The notes beneath the pieces are model-generated. The model made no database searches and was not told where the DNA came from. It saw nothing but the letters and a program-made list of their open reading frames with translations. Source: Palsa-1248 sp963737835 (GTDB lineage: Bacteria > Gemmatimonadota > Gemmatimonadetes > Gemmatimonadales > Gemmatimonadaceae). From it: a DNA stretch of 64,000 bases. The stretch is from the NCBI GenBank assembly GCA_963737835.1, contig CAVTUH010000002.1, positions 62,001 to 126,000 of the forward strand, written 5' to 3'. Positions 17,794 to 26,057 of this stretch are shown piece after piece. Made by a program: the position numbers and the translations under genes. Each line of letters starts with the position of its first letter. Positions within the stretch are counted from its first letter, which is position 1.

Positions 17794-20235
17794 ATGGAAG
17801 CAGCCATCCAGGAACTGCGCTACGCCGCGCGCCGGCTCGCACGCACGCCCGCGATTGCTGTGATCGCGATCGGCACCCTGGCGCTCGCGATCGGCGCGAG
17901 CACCGCGGCGTTCAGCATTGTGAACGGCGTGCTCCTCAAGCCACTCGGCTTCGAGCGGGCGGACCGACTGCTGTACCTGCACGGGACCGACGCGCGGGCG
18001 GGAACAATGGAGATCTCGCCGCAGGACTTGATCGATTTCCGGAACCAGACGCACAGCTTCACCGGCATCGCTGCCGTCGAAAGTCGACAGAACCTCAACC
18101 TGGTCCGCCCCAAGGCTCCCCCGCTGCGCGTCAACGCAGCTCGGGTGGGCGCCGAGTTCTTTTCCCTGCTGGGCACTCGCGCACAGCTCGGGCGAACGTT
18201 TGCGCCCGGTGAAGATGCGAGAATAGCAACCAAGGTGGTTGTCCTGTCCGACGACGCATGGAGGCGCTACTTCGGCGCCGACCCGGGGATCGTCGGAACC
18301 CAGCTCACGCTCGACGGCGAGCTCTACGTCGTGGTTGGTGTGGCGCCGCGTCGGTTCACCTTCCCCGACAACGCCGAGCTCTGGTTCCCCGCGGTATGGG
18401 AAAACTGGGAGATCGGCGACGTCGGCCGCGGCGATCACACGACAGAAGCGATCGCGCGGCTGCGCGACGGCGTCACGCTCGCGAGCGCACAGCGCGATCT
18501 GAGCACGGTCGCGAGCCGCATTGCCCAGGCATTCCCCAAGGCCGACGCAGGAGTGGGCGTGGCGGCAGTCCCCCTTCGGCAACAGATCGTGGGCGAGGTC
18601 GAGGCGCCGCTCTGGGCAATGCTGGGCGCGGTGATGTTCGTGCTGTTGATTGCCTGCGCCAACGTGGCCAACCTGCTGCTGGTTCGCGCCGCCTCGCGGG
18701 CCTCCGAAGTAGCTGTGCGAACCGCTCTTGGTGCAGGGCGGCAACAGCTCTTCGGCCAATCACTTGCCGAGAGCGTGCTCATCGCCGTGGCCGGCGCGGT
18801 GCTCGGCACGGTGATCGCTGTACTCGTCGTGCATGTGCTGGTGGCAGGGGAGACGCTTGCCCTGCCGAGCACGCAAGATGTACGCGTCGATGCACGCGTG
18901 CTCGCATTTTCGGCCGCGCTTGCCGTCGCCACAGGTCTAGGTTTTGGCCTCGTGCCCGTGCTGAACGTCTCTGGCTGGGACATCGCGCGTATGCTCCGCA
19001 CGGGCAGGGGTGGCAGCGCCTCTGGCAGTGGGCGCGCTCGATCCGTTCTCGTATTCACGGAGCTCGCGCTTGGCACCGTGTTGTTGGTGGGGGCTGGCCT
19101 ACTGATTCGCAGCTTCCAGCGCTTGACCAACGTGGATCCGGGCTTCAGACCAGATCACCTCGTGGTCTTCGACGTCGCCTTGACCGGCAAAAAATACGAT
19201 TACGACGCACCCGTGAACGCATTCGCCGATCGTGTGCAGGCAGGGCTAGCGGCGCTGCCTGGCGTGGAAAACGTGGCAGTCGCGGCCAACCGCCCATTCG
19301 ACCCGGAACACTTCGGCCCTTCGACGTGGTTCACCATCGATGGCACACCGCCTCCCGCCCCCGGCACGGAGCCCGAGTCCGGGCTCCGACCGGTCTCCCC
19401 CGACTTTTTCCGGACTATGGGGATGGCGCTCGTGCGCGGGCGTACGTTTACGGAGGACGAGAACCGGCTCGACGCTGTCCGGGTGGTCGTGATCAACCAA
19501 GCCCTGGCAGACCGCTACTTCCCAGGGCAGAACCCGATCGGGGAGCACCTGACGTACGCGTTTTGGCATGGCGGTTCCGCAGACAGCGCTGTACATCCCA
19601 GCGGGGAGATCATCGGTGTCGTGCGCAATGCGTATTACTCGTCGCTCAAGAGCACGCCCGAGCCGGCGACATTCCTCCCATACCGTAGGTTCCCGCTAGG
19701 AACGACGTTCGTCCTTCGCACCGCACTGCCGCCCGCAGGGCTGGAGCGAGAGATACGGCGCGTCGTCGCATCCGTCGATCCAGACGTGCCGACGTATGAG
19801 CTGGGCACCATGAACGCGGCCGTGGCGGAGTCGGTGTCGCAGTCACGCTTCTACACTCTGCTTCTCACGGCCTTTGCCACGATCGCCCTGCTGCTCGCGA
19901 CGCTTGGCGTGTATGGGGTGGTCTCCTACGCGGTGAGTCAGCAAACGCGGGACTTCGGGATTCGCATTGCGCTCGGCGCGGACTCGCAAGACGTCGTGAA
20001 CCTCGTGCTTGGACGTGGCGCGGCACTGATCCTGCCCGGCCTGGCAGCGGGCATTCTCGGTGCGGTGTTCCTTACACGCGCGATCCGCGGGCTACTGTTC
20101 GGCATCGAGCCATTGGATCGGCCAACTCTCGCGCTCGTGTGCCTCGTCTTCGCGGCCGTCGGGGCGATCGCGTCCTGGCTTCCAGCCCGTCGAGCCGCGC
20201 GTGTGGACCCCATCATCGCGATCCGCTCTGAGTGA
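17794..20235 (+). CDS. ADOP-type ABC transporter permease (MacB/FtsX family)
   Basis: 813 residues from ATG 17794, where the conserved QELRYAARRLARTPA opening begins. This is the duplicated permease design common in Acidobacteria and Gemmatimonadota: TM1 (IAVIAIGTLALAIGASTA), a large periplasmic MacB-PCD domain (DAWRRYFGADPGIVG, LTLDGELYVVVGVAP), three TMs, a second periplasmic domain (VSPDFFRTMGMALVRGR, VVINQALADRYFPGQNPIGE) and three final TMs with QTRDFGIRIALGA and PARRAARVDPIIAIRSE. Both cores carry the expected signatures, so it looks intact. The ATPase partner is not adjacent. Likely role: tripartite efflux or mechanotransmission. Confidence 0.92.
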   Translation: MEAAIQELRYAARRLARTPAIAVIAIGTLALAIGASTAAFSIVNGVLLKPLGFERADRLLYLHGTDARAGTMEISPQDLIDFRNQTHSFTGIAAVESRQNLNLVRPKAPPLRVNAARVGAEFFSLLGTRAQLGRTFAPGEDARIATKVVVLSDDAWRRYFGADPGIVGTQLTLDGELYVVVGVAPRRFTFPDNAELWFPAVWENWEIGDVGRGDHTTEAIARLRDGVTLASAQRDLSTVASRIAQAFPKADAGVGVAAVPLRQQIVGEVEAPLWAMLGAVMFVLLIACANVANLLLVRAASRASEVAVRTALGAGRQQLFGQSLAESVLIAVAGAVLGTVIAVLVVHVLVAGETLALPSTQDVRVDARVLAFSAALAVATGLGFGLVPVLNVSGWDIARMLRTGRGGSASGSGRARSVLVFTELALGTVLLVGAGLLIRSFQRLTNVDPGFRPDHLVVFDVALTGKKYDYDAPVNAFADRVQAGLAALPGVENVAVAANRPFDPEHFGPSTWFTIDGTPPPAPGTEPESGLRPVSPDFFRTMGMALVRGRTFTEDENRLDAVRVVVINQALADRYFPGQNPIGEHLTYAFWHGGSADSAVHPSGEIIGVVRNAYYSSLKSTPEPATFLPYRRFPLGTTFVLRTALPPAGLEREIRRVVASVDPDVPTYELGTMNAAVAESVSQSRFYTLLLTAFATIALLLATLGVYGVVSYAVSQQTRDFGIRIALGADSQDVVNLVLGRGAALILPGLAAGILGAVFLTRAIRGLLFGIEPLDRPTLALVCLVFAAVGAIASWLPARRAARVDPIIAIRSE

Positions 20236-20384
20236 GCGCGAACCCGACGGGCTCGAACGGTCGGCAGCAAATCACAGCCGGAAGACGCGGGGAGCGACTC
20301 AAGAACTAACCCACGGGCAATATTCTGTGGTGATGTCACGCAGTTGACTCGCGCTCAGTGCCTTCCATTTGAACAGGGAGCCAA

Positions 20385-20552
20385 ATGAATAACCAGACGA
20401 CTACCGTGCTGTATGCAGTGTCGATGGCGGCCGTTATCGTCGCGGTAGATTTTCTATTCTTCAAGAACCGCTTCTGGGAACGGCTGATGGCGAATATAGG
20501 AATCGTCCTGGTATTCGGCGCCTTCTACTTCAGGTTCCTGAAACGTCCTTGA
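20385..20552 (+). CDS. small two-helix membrane protein
   Basis: 55 residues from ATG 20385 with GGGAG four bases upstream of its spacer. Two hydrophobic segments (TTVLYAVSMAAVIVAVDFLFF and ANIGIVLVFGAFYF) flank a charged turn with KNRFWERLM, and the C-terminus is FLKRP. The clean ribosome-binding site, codon usage and membrane pattern support a real gene. It sits between the ADOP permease and the convergent ABC-2 permease. Function unknown. Confidence 0.65.
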   Translation: MNNQTTTVLYAVSMAAVIVAVDFLFFKNRFWERLMANIGIVLVFGAFYFRFLKRP

Positions 20553-20637
20553 GCAAAGCGGCCTGCCGCGGCGAGAGGCAGGCCACGGAGCACAGCGAAA
20601 GTCCAGCACCTGAGCGCCAAACGGCAAGACGCAGCAC

Positions 20638-21390
20638 TCATCGCGAAGTCCACTTGAACCACTTGATGCCCGCTGCGATAAAGACGGCGGAATACGCCAG
20701 GGTGACGAGCAGCGCCAGAGAGGTGCCGCCGCTCCAGGCAGAAGGCTGCATCGCGCCGTAGATTATCGCTTTGACCGTGCCGTACGGCGACCATTTTACG
20801 ATCACCTGCACCGCCCTGCCTAAAACGCCCAGCTCGCCCAATGCTCCGAGGATGGGACCGAAGAGTGCGATGCGTGTGACGGCATCCAGCGTCCCGGCAG
20901 ACGCGATAAGCCCGGCCAAGGCCTGCCCGAATCCCAGATAGACCGATCCGCCGACGAGCGCTGCCACGAGCGCAAGCGCGTACTGGGCGGGCGTGAGCTC
21001 GAACTTGTCCACGAAGAAGCCGGCCACGAAGAGCGACACGCACATCACGAGCATGAGCGCCAGCTGAACCGCAAGACGGCTGATCATCATGTCCCACGTG
21101 GTGGCGGGCGTGACGCGCAGGCGCTGAAATACGCCGCGTTCGCGGTCGCGCCCCATCATGTTGGTATATCCGACGAGGCCGATCGCCACGAGGCCGAACG
21201 TGATGCAGGAAGCGACAGCGAACGCGCCGCCCACTTCCTTCGCCACCGGCACCCACGAAACCAGAAAGATGAGTGGCACGATCACCGTGAGGAGGCCGGC
21301 GCGGTAGTTGCGCCGCAGTACGGTAAAGTCGGCCTTCAGCAAGGACGAAAGAATTGTGAAGCGCGACGGATTGGTCGAAGTGGTATCCAT
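20638..21390 (-). CDS. ABC-2 type transporter permease
   Basis: 250 residues with six hydrophobic segments and the ABC-2 membrane pattern, including ERGVFQRLRVTPATTWDMM, the family's cytoplasmic coupling region. It starts 10 bp downstream of the ATPase gene, so the pair is one operon. ABC-2 permeases with PadR regulators usually export drugs, antibiotics or lipids; no substrate can be named. Confidence 0.9.
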   Translation of the reverse strand: MDTTSTNPSRFTILSSLLKADFTVLRRNYRAGLLTVIVPLIFLVSWVPVAKEVGGAFAVASCITFGLVAIGLVGYTNMMGRDRERGVFQRLRVTPATTWDMMISRLAVQLALMLVMCVSLFVAGFFVDKFELTPAQYALALVAALVGGSVYLGFGQALAGLIASAGTLDAVTRIALFGPILGALGELGVLGRAVQVIVKWSPYGTVKAIIYGAMQPSAWSGGTSLALLVTLAYSAVFIAAGIKWFKWTSR

Positions 21391-21400
21391 ATAGTTGTTC

Positions 21401-22168
21401 TCAGGCCCTCACGGCGTCGCCGGTCAAACCGATAAAGACGTCTTCGAGCGTGATTTTGCCTCCGCGAGAGACCGCCGTGACGCGCGGATCACTCTTATGT
21501 CGCTCGACGAGACCAGCTGGCGTATCGATCACCACAATTGTGCCGTGGTCGATGATGGCAATGCGGTCGCACACGGCCTCGGCCTCTTCCATAGAGTGCG
21601 TCGTCAACAGCACGCCCCGGCCGTTACCGCGCATTTCCTCTATCCTGCCCCAGAGCTGACGACGCGATTGTGGATCGAGCCCCGTGGTGGGTTCGTCGAG
21701 CAGCGCCAGACGCGGGTTAGCGATGGTGGCGATGAGAAGTGACACGCGCTGCTGCTGTCCCCCAGAGAGCTGCCCGAAGTGCTTCTTGGCGGCCGCTTCG
21801 AGCTGGATATCGCGCAAGAGCTCTTTCACGCGTCCGGGCGGCAGCGACAGCCCGTACAAGCCCGCGTACAATTCTATGATTTCCAGAATGGTGAGCTCGG
21901 GCTGGAAGCTGGTGGCTTGCAATTGCACGCCGAGGCCCGCACGCGCCTGCGCCGGATTCTCGCGCATGTCGTGCCCGGCTATGGTCACCGATCCGGATTG
22001 TGGCTGCACGAGCCCTTCGATGACGCTCAAGGTGCTGGTCTTGCCGGCCCCGTTGGGCCCCAGCAAGCCAAAAATCTCACCTTCGTCGATATCGAACGTC
22101 ACATCGGACACGGCATGCTGGTCGCCGTAAAACACATTGACGGAAGTGACTTCCAATATTGTGGCCAT
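21401..22168 (-). CDS. ABC-2 transporter ATP-binding protein
   Basis: 255 residues with every nucleotide-binding motif intact: Walker A GPNGAGKTST near residue 40, the Q-loop VQLQATSFQPELT, signature LSGGQQQRVSLLIA, Walker B LALLDEPTTGLDPQ and the switch His in LLTTHSMEEAEAV. It resembles the drug- and daunorubicin-type exporters. It leads the two-gene operon and is divergent from the PadR gene, with an 81-bp shared control region. Confidence 0.93.
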   Translation of the reverse strand: MATILEVTSVNVFYGDQHAVSDVTFDIDEGEIFGLLGPNGAGKTSTLSVIEGLVQPQSGSVTIAGHDMRENPAQARAGLGVQLQATSFQPELTILEIIELYAGLYGLSLPPGRVKELLRDIQLEAAAKKHFGQLSGGQQQRVSLLIATIANPRLALLDEPTTGLDPQSRRQLWGRIEEMRGNGRGVLLTTHSMEEAEAVCDRIAIIDHGTIVVIDTPAGLVERHKSDPRVTAVSRGGKITLEDVFIGLTGDAVRA

Positions 22169-22230
22169 GATTCCATGAGCGATTAGGGGTACGCCCGTTC
22201 CCGGCTACTGGACACTTAGTGCGCCCCAAT

Positions 22231-22249
22231 TAGTATATATACACTATCA
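22231..22249 (+). promoter_or_regulatory. AT-rich near-palindromic promoter, probably leaderless
   Basis: TAGTATATATACACTATCA lies directly before the PadR ATG. It combines a TATATA -10-like box with an imperfect palindrome, in an otherwise GC-rich region. No Shine-Dalgarno sequence exists, so transcription may begin at or near the ATG. PadR autoregulation here would also control the divergent ABC operon. Confidence 0.5.
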
Positions 22250-22939
22250 ATGGCGCACTATATCAGCCTTTGGGAGGTGGCGGTACTCGCCCTGTTGCGG
22301 GAAGCGCCGATGCACCCGTACGAGATGCAGCGGCTGCTGCGCGAGCGACACAAAGCCGAGTTGTTGGTGCTGAAAGGCGGATCGGTCTACAACGCGATCG
22401 GGCGGCTCGTGCGATCCGGCCTGATCGAGGCGGCGGGCACCGGACGCAACGGACTCCGGCCGGAGCGCACCACGTACCGCATCACAAGTGAAGGCCGGGA
22501 AACATTCATGAGAGTGCTCGAAGAGATGGTGGGGCGCCCCCGGCGGGAATCATCCGAATTCACGACTGCCCTCAGCTTTCTCGTGCATATGGCGCCCGAT
22601 GACGCCATCCCGAAGCTGGAAGAGCGGGCCAGGGTTCTAGAAGAGGAAATCCGGGAAACCACGACTACGCTGAAGTCGGTGCTGGCGCGGGTCCAGAGAA
22701 TCAACCTTATCGAAAGCGAATACGATCTGGCCATGCGGCGGGCAGAGTTGAAGTGGGTCCGCGGGCTGATCGGTGAACTGCAGTCCGGCACGTTGAGCTG
22801 GGACACCGAGGCGATCCTCCGCGCGGCCCGGAAAGGGCAACTGGTGACCAGCCCAAAAGGGCGAAGAAGTCCTGAGCTGCCCGACCCGGGTGGCTTGGGA
22901 GTACGGTCGCATAGCTCGAGGAAAATCCGGACTCGATAG
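22250..22939 (+). CDS. PadR family transcriptional regulator
   Basis: 229 residues. The winged helix-turn-helix opens at once (EVAVLALLREAPMHPYEMQR, LVLKGGSVYNAIGRLVRSG, TTYRITSEGRETF), followed by a C-terminal coiled-coil dimerisation part rich in Glu/Arg (KLEERARVLEEEIRETTTT, ESEYDLAMRRAELKWV). PadR proteins repress efflux genes and release DNA on binding toxic ligands. The divergent ABC-2 operon is the obvious target. The last 35 residues are low in structure. Confidence 0.93.
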   Translation: MAHYISLWEVAVLALLREAPMHPYEMQRLLRERHKAELLVLKGGSVYNAIGRLVRSGLIEAAGTGRNGLRPERTTYRITSEGRETFMRVLEEMVGRPRRESSEFTTALSFLVHMAPDDAIPKLEERARVLEEEIRETTTTLKSVLARVQRINLIESEYDLAMRRAELKWVRGLIGELQSGTLSWDTEAILRAARKGQLVTSPKGRRSPELPDPGGLGVRSHSSRKIRTR

Positions 22940-23256
22940 CCTTTCGACGTTCGTACGCCCTCCTCCGAGTACCCGTCAGAACGCATGCATGAACGCGACG
23001 GGCGCTTACAGGCAAGCGGTCGACCCACCTTGCCTTTCTCTCCTCTCTCCTTTCTCCGTCACTCCTCTCTCGGGCGTGTCAGCGCCCGTGCTGACTGCTC
23101 CCTCGTCACTTCCGCCCGACTGCACAGAAACCGGACATCTTGTCCGACCCGTTCCACGTGCGATGCGACGAGTGGTGGGGCGCAATCGTCGAAGAGGGAG
23201 AGCGCTCGCGGCAAGGCCGCCATCAACGTGTGAGGTCGACGGTGCCGGTCGAAAAC
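22940..23256. repeat. intergenic region carrying a class C pyrimidine-tract/hairpin element
   Basis: At 23033-23066 a CTTTCTC/CTCTCTCC tract occurs, followed near 23077-23092 by the inverted pair GTCAGC ... GCTGAC. The layout (TTTCTC tract then a small GC hairpin) recurs at 49998, 54728 and 58004. No coding frame is supported in this stretch. Confidence 0.5.
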
Positions 23257-23721
23257 ATGAGATGGACCGCAAAACTGCGGAAGATCGAGCGACAATTCGA
23301 TGGCTTGCCTGCCGATCCATCACCCGCTGCCGTCAGGATCAAGCGCGATGTCGAACGCCGGATTCGCGAGCGGCGTGAAGGACAGTTCAGGATGTTCGGC
23401 ACCTGGGGCCGCCTCACACTCGTCGCCGCCCTCGCCGGCGGCATCACCTTCTGGTGGCCCTACCCACACGCCTGCGGCGCGGACTTTCTGCAATACGGCG
23501 CCGTCGCCGGTCTCGTGGTCATCGGCGGCGTCTGGACGATGGTCTCGAGCTGGCGCGCCCGCCTGGGCGTGGCCCACACGATCGCGCTCGCGCTCTTCCT
23601 GTGGGGCCTCGGCCTCGTCAGCCTCCAGGTCGCACCGCGCATTGGCCTGCCCGCTCCGCCAGGCATGCGGCAAGCTTCGTGGCGCTGCCCGACCAACCCG
23701 ACCGTTCCGACCAAGGCCTGA
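23257..23721 (+). CDS. hypothetical membrane protein
   Basis: 154 residues from ATG 23257; an earlier in-frame ATG at 23140 lacks support. A charged cytoplasmic N-terminus (MRWTAKLRKIERQFDGLP, VERRIRERREGQFRM) is followed by three hydrophobic segments (RLTLVAALAGGITFWW, FLQYGAVAGLVVIGGVW, AHTIALALFLWGLGLV) with PYPHACGADF between the first two. No family is recognised. The next gene on the strand is the MFS exporter. Confidence 0.6.
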   Translation: MRWTAKLRKIERQFDGLPADPSPAAVRIKRDVERRIRERREGQFRMFGTWGRLTLVAALAGGITFWWPYPHACGADFLQYGAVAGLVVIGGVWTMVSSWRARLGVAHTIALALFLWGLGLVSLQVAPRIGLPAPPGMRQASWRCPTNPTVPTKA

Positions 23722-23722
23722 G

Positions 23723-23760
23723 GACGTTTTAGACGTTGGACGTTGGACGTTGGACATGGA
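23723..23760. repeat. partial heptad arm of a class A element
   Basis: Directly after the stop of the preceding gene: GACGTTTTAGACGTTGGACG and two more GTTGGAC units. These are the GACGTTR 7-bp units that make up the arms at 52803, 56209, 58912 and 61871. No core or opposite arm follows, so this is a one-armed remnant or seed. Confidence 0.7.
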
Positions 23761-23850
23761 CGCACACCGATGCATGCGTGCAGCTCAGGCTGAAAGAGCA
23801 ATAGCGAAAGCGAAGGTCTGCTGTTAGGGTCCAGCGTCGCCCTCCGCCGG

Positions 23851-25260
23851 ATGCCCGACATCGATTCCACGCACAGTCGCTGGGTCCTCGTTGCCTCCGT
23901 CCTCGGCTCCGGAACCGCGTTCCTCGAGGGGACGGTCGTCAACGTCGCGCTGCCCGCGATTGGCCGCGGCCTCGGCATCGGCGTCGTAGGACTCGAGGTC
24001 GTCACCAACGGCTACCTGCTCACGCTCAGCGCGCTGATGCTCCTCGGTGGCGCGCTCGGCGACCGGTTCCGTCGCTCACGCGTGTTCGCCCTCGGACTGT
24101 GCGGCTTCGCGCTCGCGTGCGCGGGCTGCGCCATCGCTCCCAATGCGATCGTGCTCGTCGCCTGCCGCGTGCTGCAAGGTGTCTTCGGCGCGTTGCTCGT
24201 GCCCAACAGCCTCGCCATGCTGGAGACGGCGTTCACCGGTGAAGCGCGTGGCGTCGCCATCGGACAGTGGTCGGCATGGTCCGCCGTCTCCACGGCCATC
24301 GGACCACTGCTCGGTGGCGTGGTGGTCGATCGCATCTCCTGGCAATGGGTATTCGCTGCCATGATTCCACCGGCGCTGGCTGCAGCAGCGATCGCACTGC
24401 GGCACGGCGAAATAGCGGACACGCAATCGCCCGAGGACCACGCGGTACGAGGCAGTGTCGACTACACCGGCGCCGCACTCATCACGCTCGCGCTGGCAGG
24501 CTTCGTCGGCTCGCTCACACTTGCGACGACCCACGGGCTCACGAGCCCGCCCGTCGTGTCGCTGGCGATCGGCGGCGTCATCGCGTTCGCCTTCTACGTG
24601 GTCGTCGAGCGGCGCGCACGCTATCCCCTCGTGCCACTCGCCATTTTCCAGTCGCGCGTGTTCACCGGCGCCAACGTGGTCACCCTGCTCGTCTACGCCG
24701 CCCTCGGTGGATTGCTCTTTATGTTGATGCTGGAGCTGCAGGACGCCATGGGCTACAGCGCCCTCGAGGCAGGTGCATCACTCCTTCCCGTCAACGCGCT
24801 GATGCTCCTCATCTCGCCCACCGCCGGGCGACTCGCACAACGCATCGGCCCGCGACTCCCGCTGACGTTCGGCGCGCTCATCACCGCAGCCGGCATGGCG
24901 CTCTTCACCCGGGTACGCCCCGGAGCCAGCTACGTCGCAGTGCTACTCCCCGCAACGCTGGTCTTCGGGGTCGGCTTGTCGATTCTCGTCGCACCGCTCA
25001 CGGTCGCCGTCCTCGGTGCGCTCGGCGAGCAGTTGGCCGGCGTGGCATCCGGGGTCAACAACGCGGTCGCACGACTCGGCAGCCTGATTGCGACCGCGGC
25101 ACTCCCACTTGCTGCCGGCGTGGGCCAGTCAGACCCTGCACACGAGGTGTTTACAGAGAGCTTCAGGCGAGGCATGTGGATCAACGCGGCCGTCTGTGCA
25201 GCCGGCGGTGTCGTCGCCTGGGTCGCGCTCGCGCAGCCGGCGCGCGCGGGCGAGCAGTGA
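23851..25260 (+). CDS. MFS transporter, DHA2 (EmrB/QacA-like) family
   Basis: 469 residues with about 14 hydrophobic segments, the DHA2 count. Visible motifs: FLEGTVVNVALPAIGRGLG in TM1 (the 'D/E..ivNVALP' signature), GALGDRFRRSRVF (motif A), RVLQGVFGALLVPNSLAM (motif B) and IGPLLGGVVVDRISWQWVF (motif C). It would export drugs or metabolites using the proton gradient. Its TGA and last codons lie inside the left copy of a 45-bp direct repeat, whose second copy ends the histidine kinase gene 772 bp away. Confidence 0.92.
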   Translation: MPDIDSTHSRWVLVASVLGSGTAFLEGTVVNVALPAIGRGLGIGVVGLEVVTNGYLLTLSALMLLGGALGDRFRRSRVFALGLCGFALACAGCAIAPNAIVLVACRVLQGVFGALLVPNSLAMLETAFTGEARGVAIGQWSAWSAVSTAIGPLLGGVVVDRISWQWVFAAMIPPALAAAAIALRHGEIADTQSPEDHAVRGSVDYTGAALITLALAGFVGSLTLATTHGLTSPPVVSLAIGGVIAFAFYVVVERRARYPLVPLAIFQSRVFTGANVVTLLVYAALGGLLFMLMLELQDAMGYSALEAGASLLPVNALMLLISPTAGRLAQRIGPRLPLTFGALITAAGMALFTRVRPGASYVAVLLPATLVFGVGLSILVAPLTVAVLGALGEQLAGVASGVNNAVARLGSLIATAALPLAAGVGQSDPAHEVFTESFRRGMWINAAVCAAGGVVAWVALAQPARAGEQ

Positions 25261-25285
25261 CTTACAGCGTCAGTGTCGAGGGCGG
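25241..25285. repeat. 45-bp direct repeat, left copy
   Basis: Matches 26013-26057 at 42 of 45 positions, with the last 29 bases identical. It contains the stop of the MFS gene and, in the reverse direction, a copy of the last codons of the histidine kinase (PPSTLTL and stop). The two copies bracket the DUF4258/DUF2283 pair. Confidence 0.85.
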
Positions 25286-25392
25286 ACGCTCGCCACGGGG
25301 CGGCCGTCGGGGTTATAGGCCTAGCGATCGGAACTAGGTTCGGGCGTCAGCCAGCTTGTGGCACAAACGGAGAACACGCCTAGATTGATCAG

Positions 25393-25677
25393 GTGCAAGC
25401 GACACCCCTGGTTGGGTATGTCTTTACCGAGCACGCGCTCGCGGAAATGGGCCGCCGCGAACTCTCCCAGGAGTTGATTGCCGAAGTCCTCGCTGGACCG
25501 ACCCAGCGTTTTGAAGATCGCTCCGGGCGCGATGTCTTTCAGTCGCTTGTCTCGGCCGGCAAACCGCCCCGGCAGTATGTGGTTCGCGTTTTCGTGGATG
25601 TAGGCCGGCGCCCCGCCGAAGTCGTGACAGCTTATCGGAGCAGCAAGATCGCCAAGTATTGGCGGAGGGATCTGTGA
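25393..25677 (+). CDS. DUF4258 family protein, RelE/BrnT-like toxin candidate
   Basis: 94 residues from GTG 25393. The sequence VFTEHALAEMGRRELSQELI, VLAGPTQRFEDRSGRDVFQS, RQYVVRVFVDVGRRPAEVVT and YRSSKIAKYWR follows the DUF4258 pattern: an H-A-x-x-x-M/R helix, a conserved R/D-G-R turn, a core strand and a terminal TAYRSSKI-x-KYW motif. These proteins have a compact fold related to RelE-type ribonuclease toxins. Its TGA overlaps the GTG of the next gene (GTGA, 25674-25677), and GGAGG stands just before. No activity can be proven from sequence. Confidence 0.85.
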   Translation: MQATPLVGYVFTEHALAEMGRRELSQELIAEVLAGPTQRFEDRSGRDVFQSLVSAGKPPRQYVVRVFVDVGRRPAEVVTAYRSSKIAKYWRRDL

Positions 25678-25871
25678 AAGTGACTTATGATTCGCGCACT
25701 GACACCCTGTCAGTGATCTTCCAAGAGGGTCGAGCGGTTTGCGAGAGCGATGAAGACAAGCCCGGCGTAATCCTCGACTACGACGCGGCTGGGAATCTCA
25801 TCAGCCTCGAGATTCTCGACGCCTCTCGCCGCGTTACCGAGGCAAAGAAGGTCGATTTTCGCGCGGCCTAA
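25674..25871 (+). CDS. DUF2283 family protein, antitoxin candidate
   Basis: 65 residues. The start is the GTG within the GTGA overlap, preceded by GGCGGAGGGA; a TTG 15 bases earlier is less likely. The sequence VKVTYDSRTDTLSVIF, ESDEDKPGVILDYDAAGNLI and SLEILDASRRV is the textbook DUF2283 pattern. DUF2283 genes are regularly coupled to DUF4258 genes, so the two look like a toxin-antitoxin-like module, though experimental support for the family is limited. The module sits alone between two direct repeats. Confidence 0.88.
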   Translation: MKVTYDSRTDTLSVIFQEGRAVCESDEDKPGVILDYDAAGNLISLEILDASRRVTEAKKVDFRAA

Positions 25872-26012
25872 GACTGCTGCGTCGTCGCCGCCCCCGGATT
25901 CTCCTGAGCGCCGGCCCAGCCGGCAGAAACCAAAATTACCGCGAGGAAGGGTAAAGAGGCGCGATCGAAGCGGGTCTCATCGGGGGGTCGAGTACACCTC
26001 GCGCGGTAGCGA

Positions 26013-26057
26013 CGCGCGCCCGCGAGCGGTGACTTACAGCGTCAGTGTCGAGGGCGG
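26013..26057. repeat. 45-bp direct repeat, right copy
   Basis: Second copy of 25241-25285, offset 772 bp. It contains the genuine stop and the last seven codons of the histidine kinase on the reverse strand, plus an echo of the MFS 3' end (GAGCGGTGA in place of GAGCAGTGA). Confidence 0.85.

Noticed and set aside
24267..25337. 356-codon frame overlapping the MFS gene
   Set aside because: Arg/His-rich, out of phase with 14 clear membrane helices.
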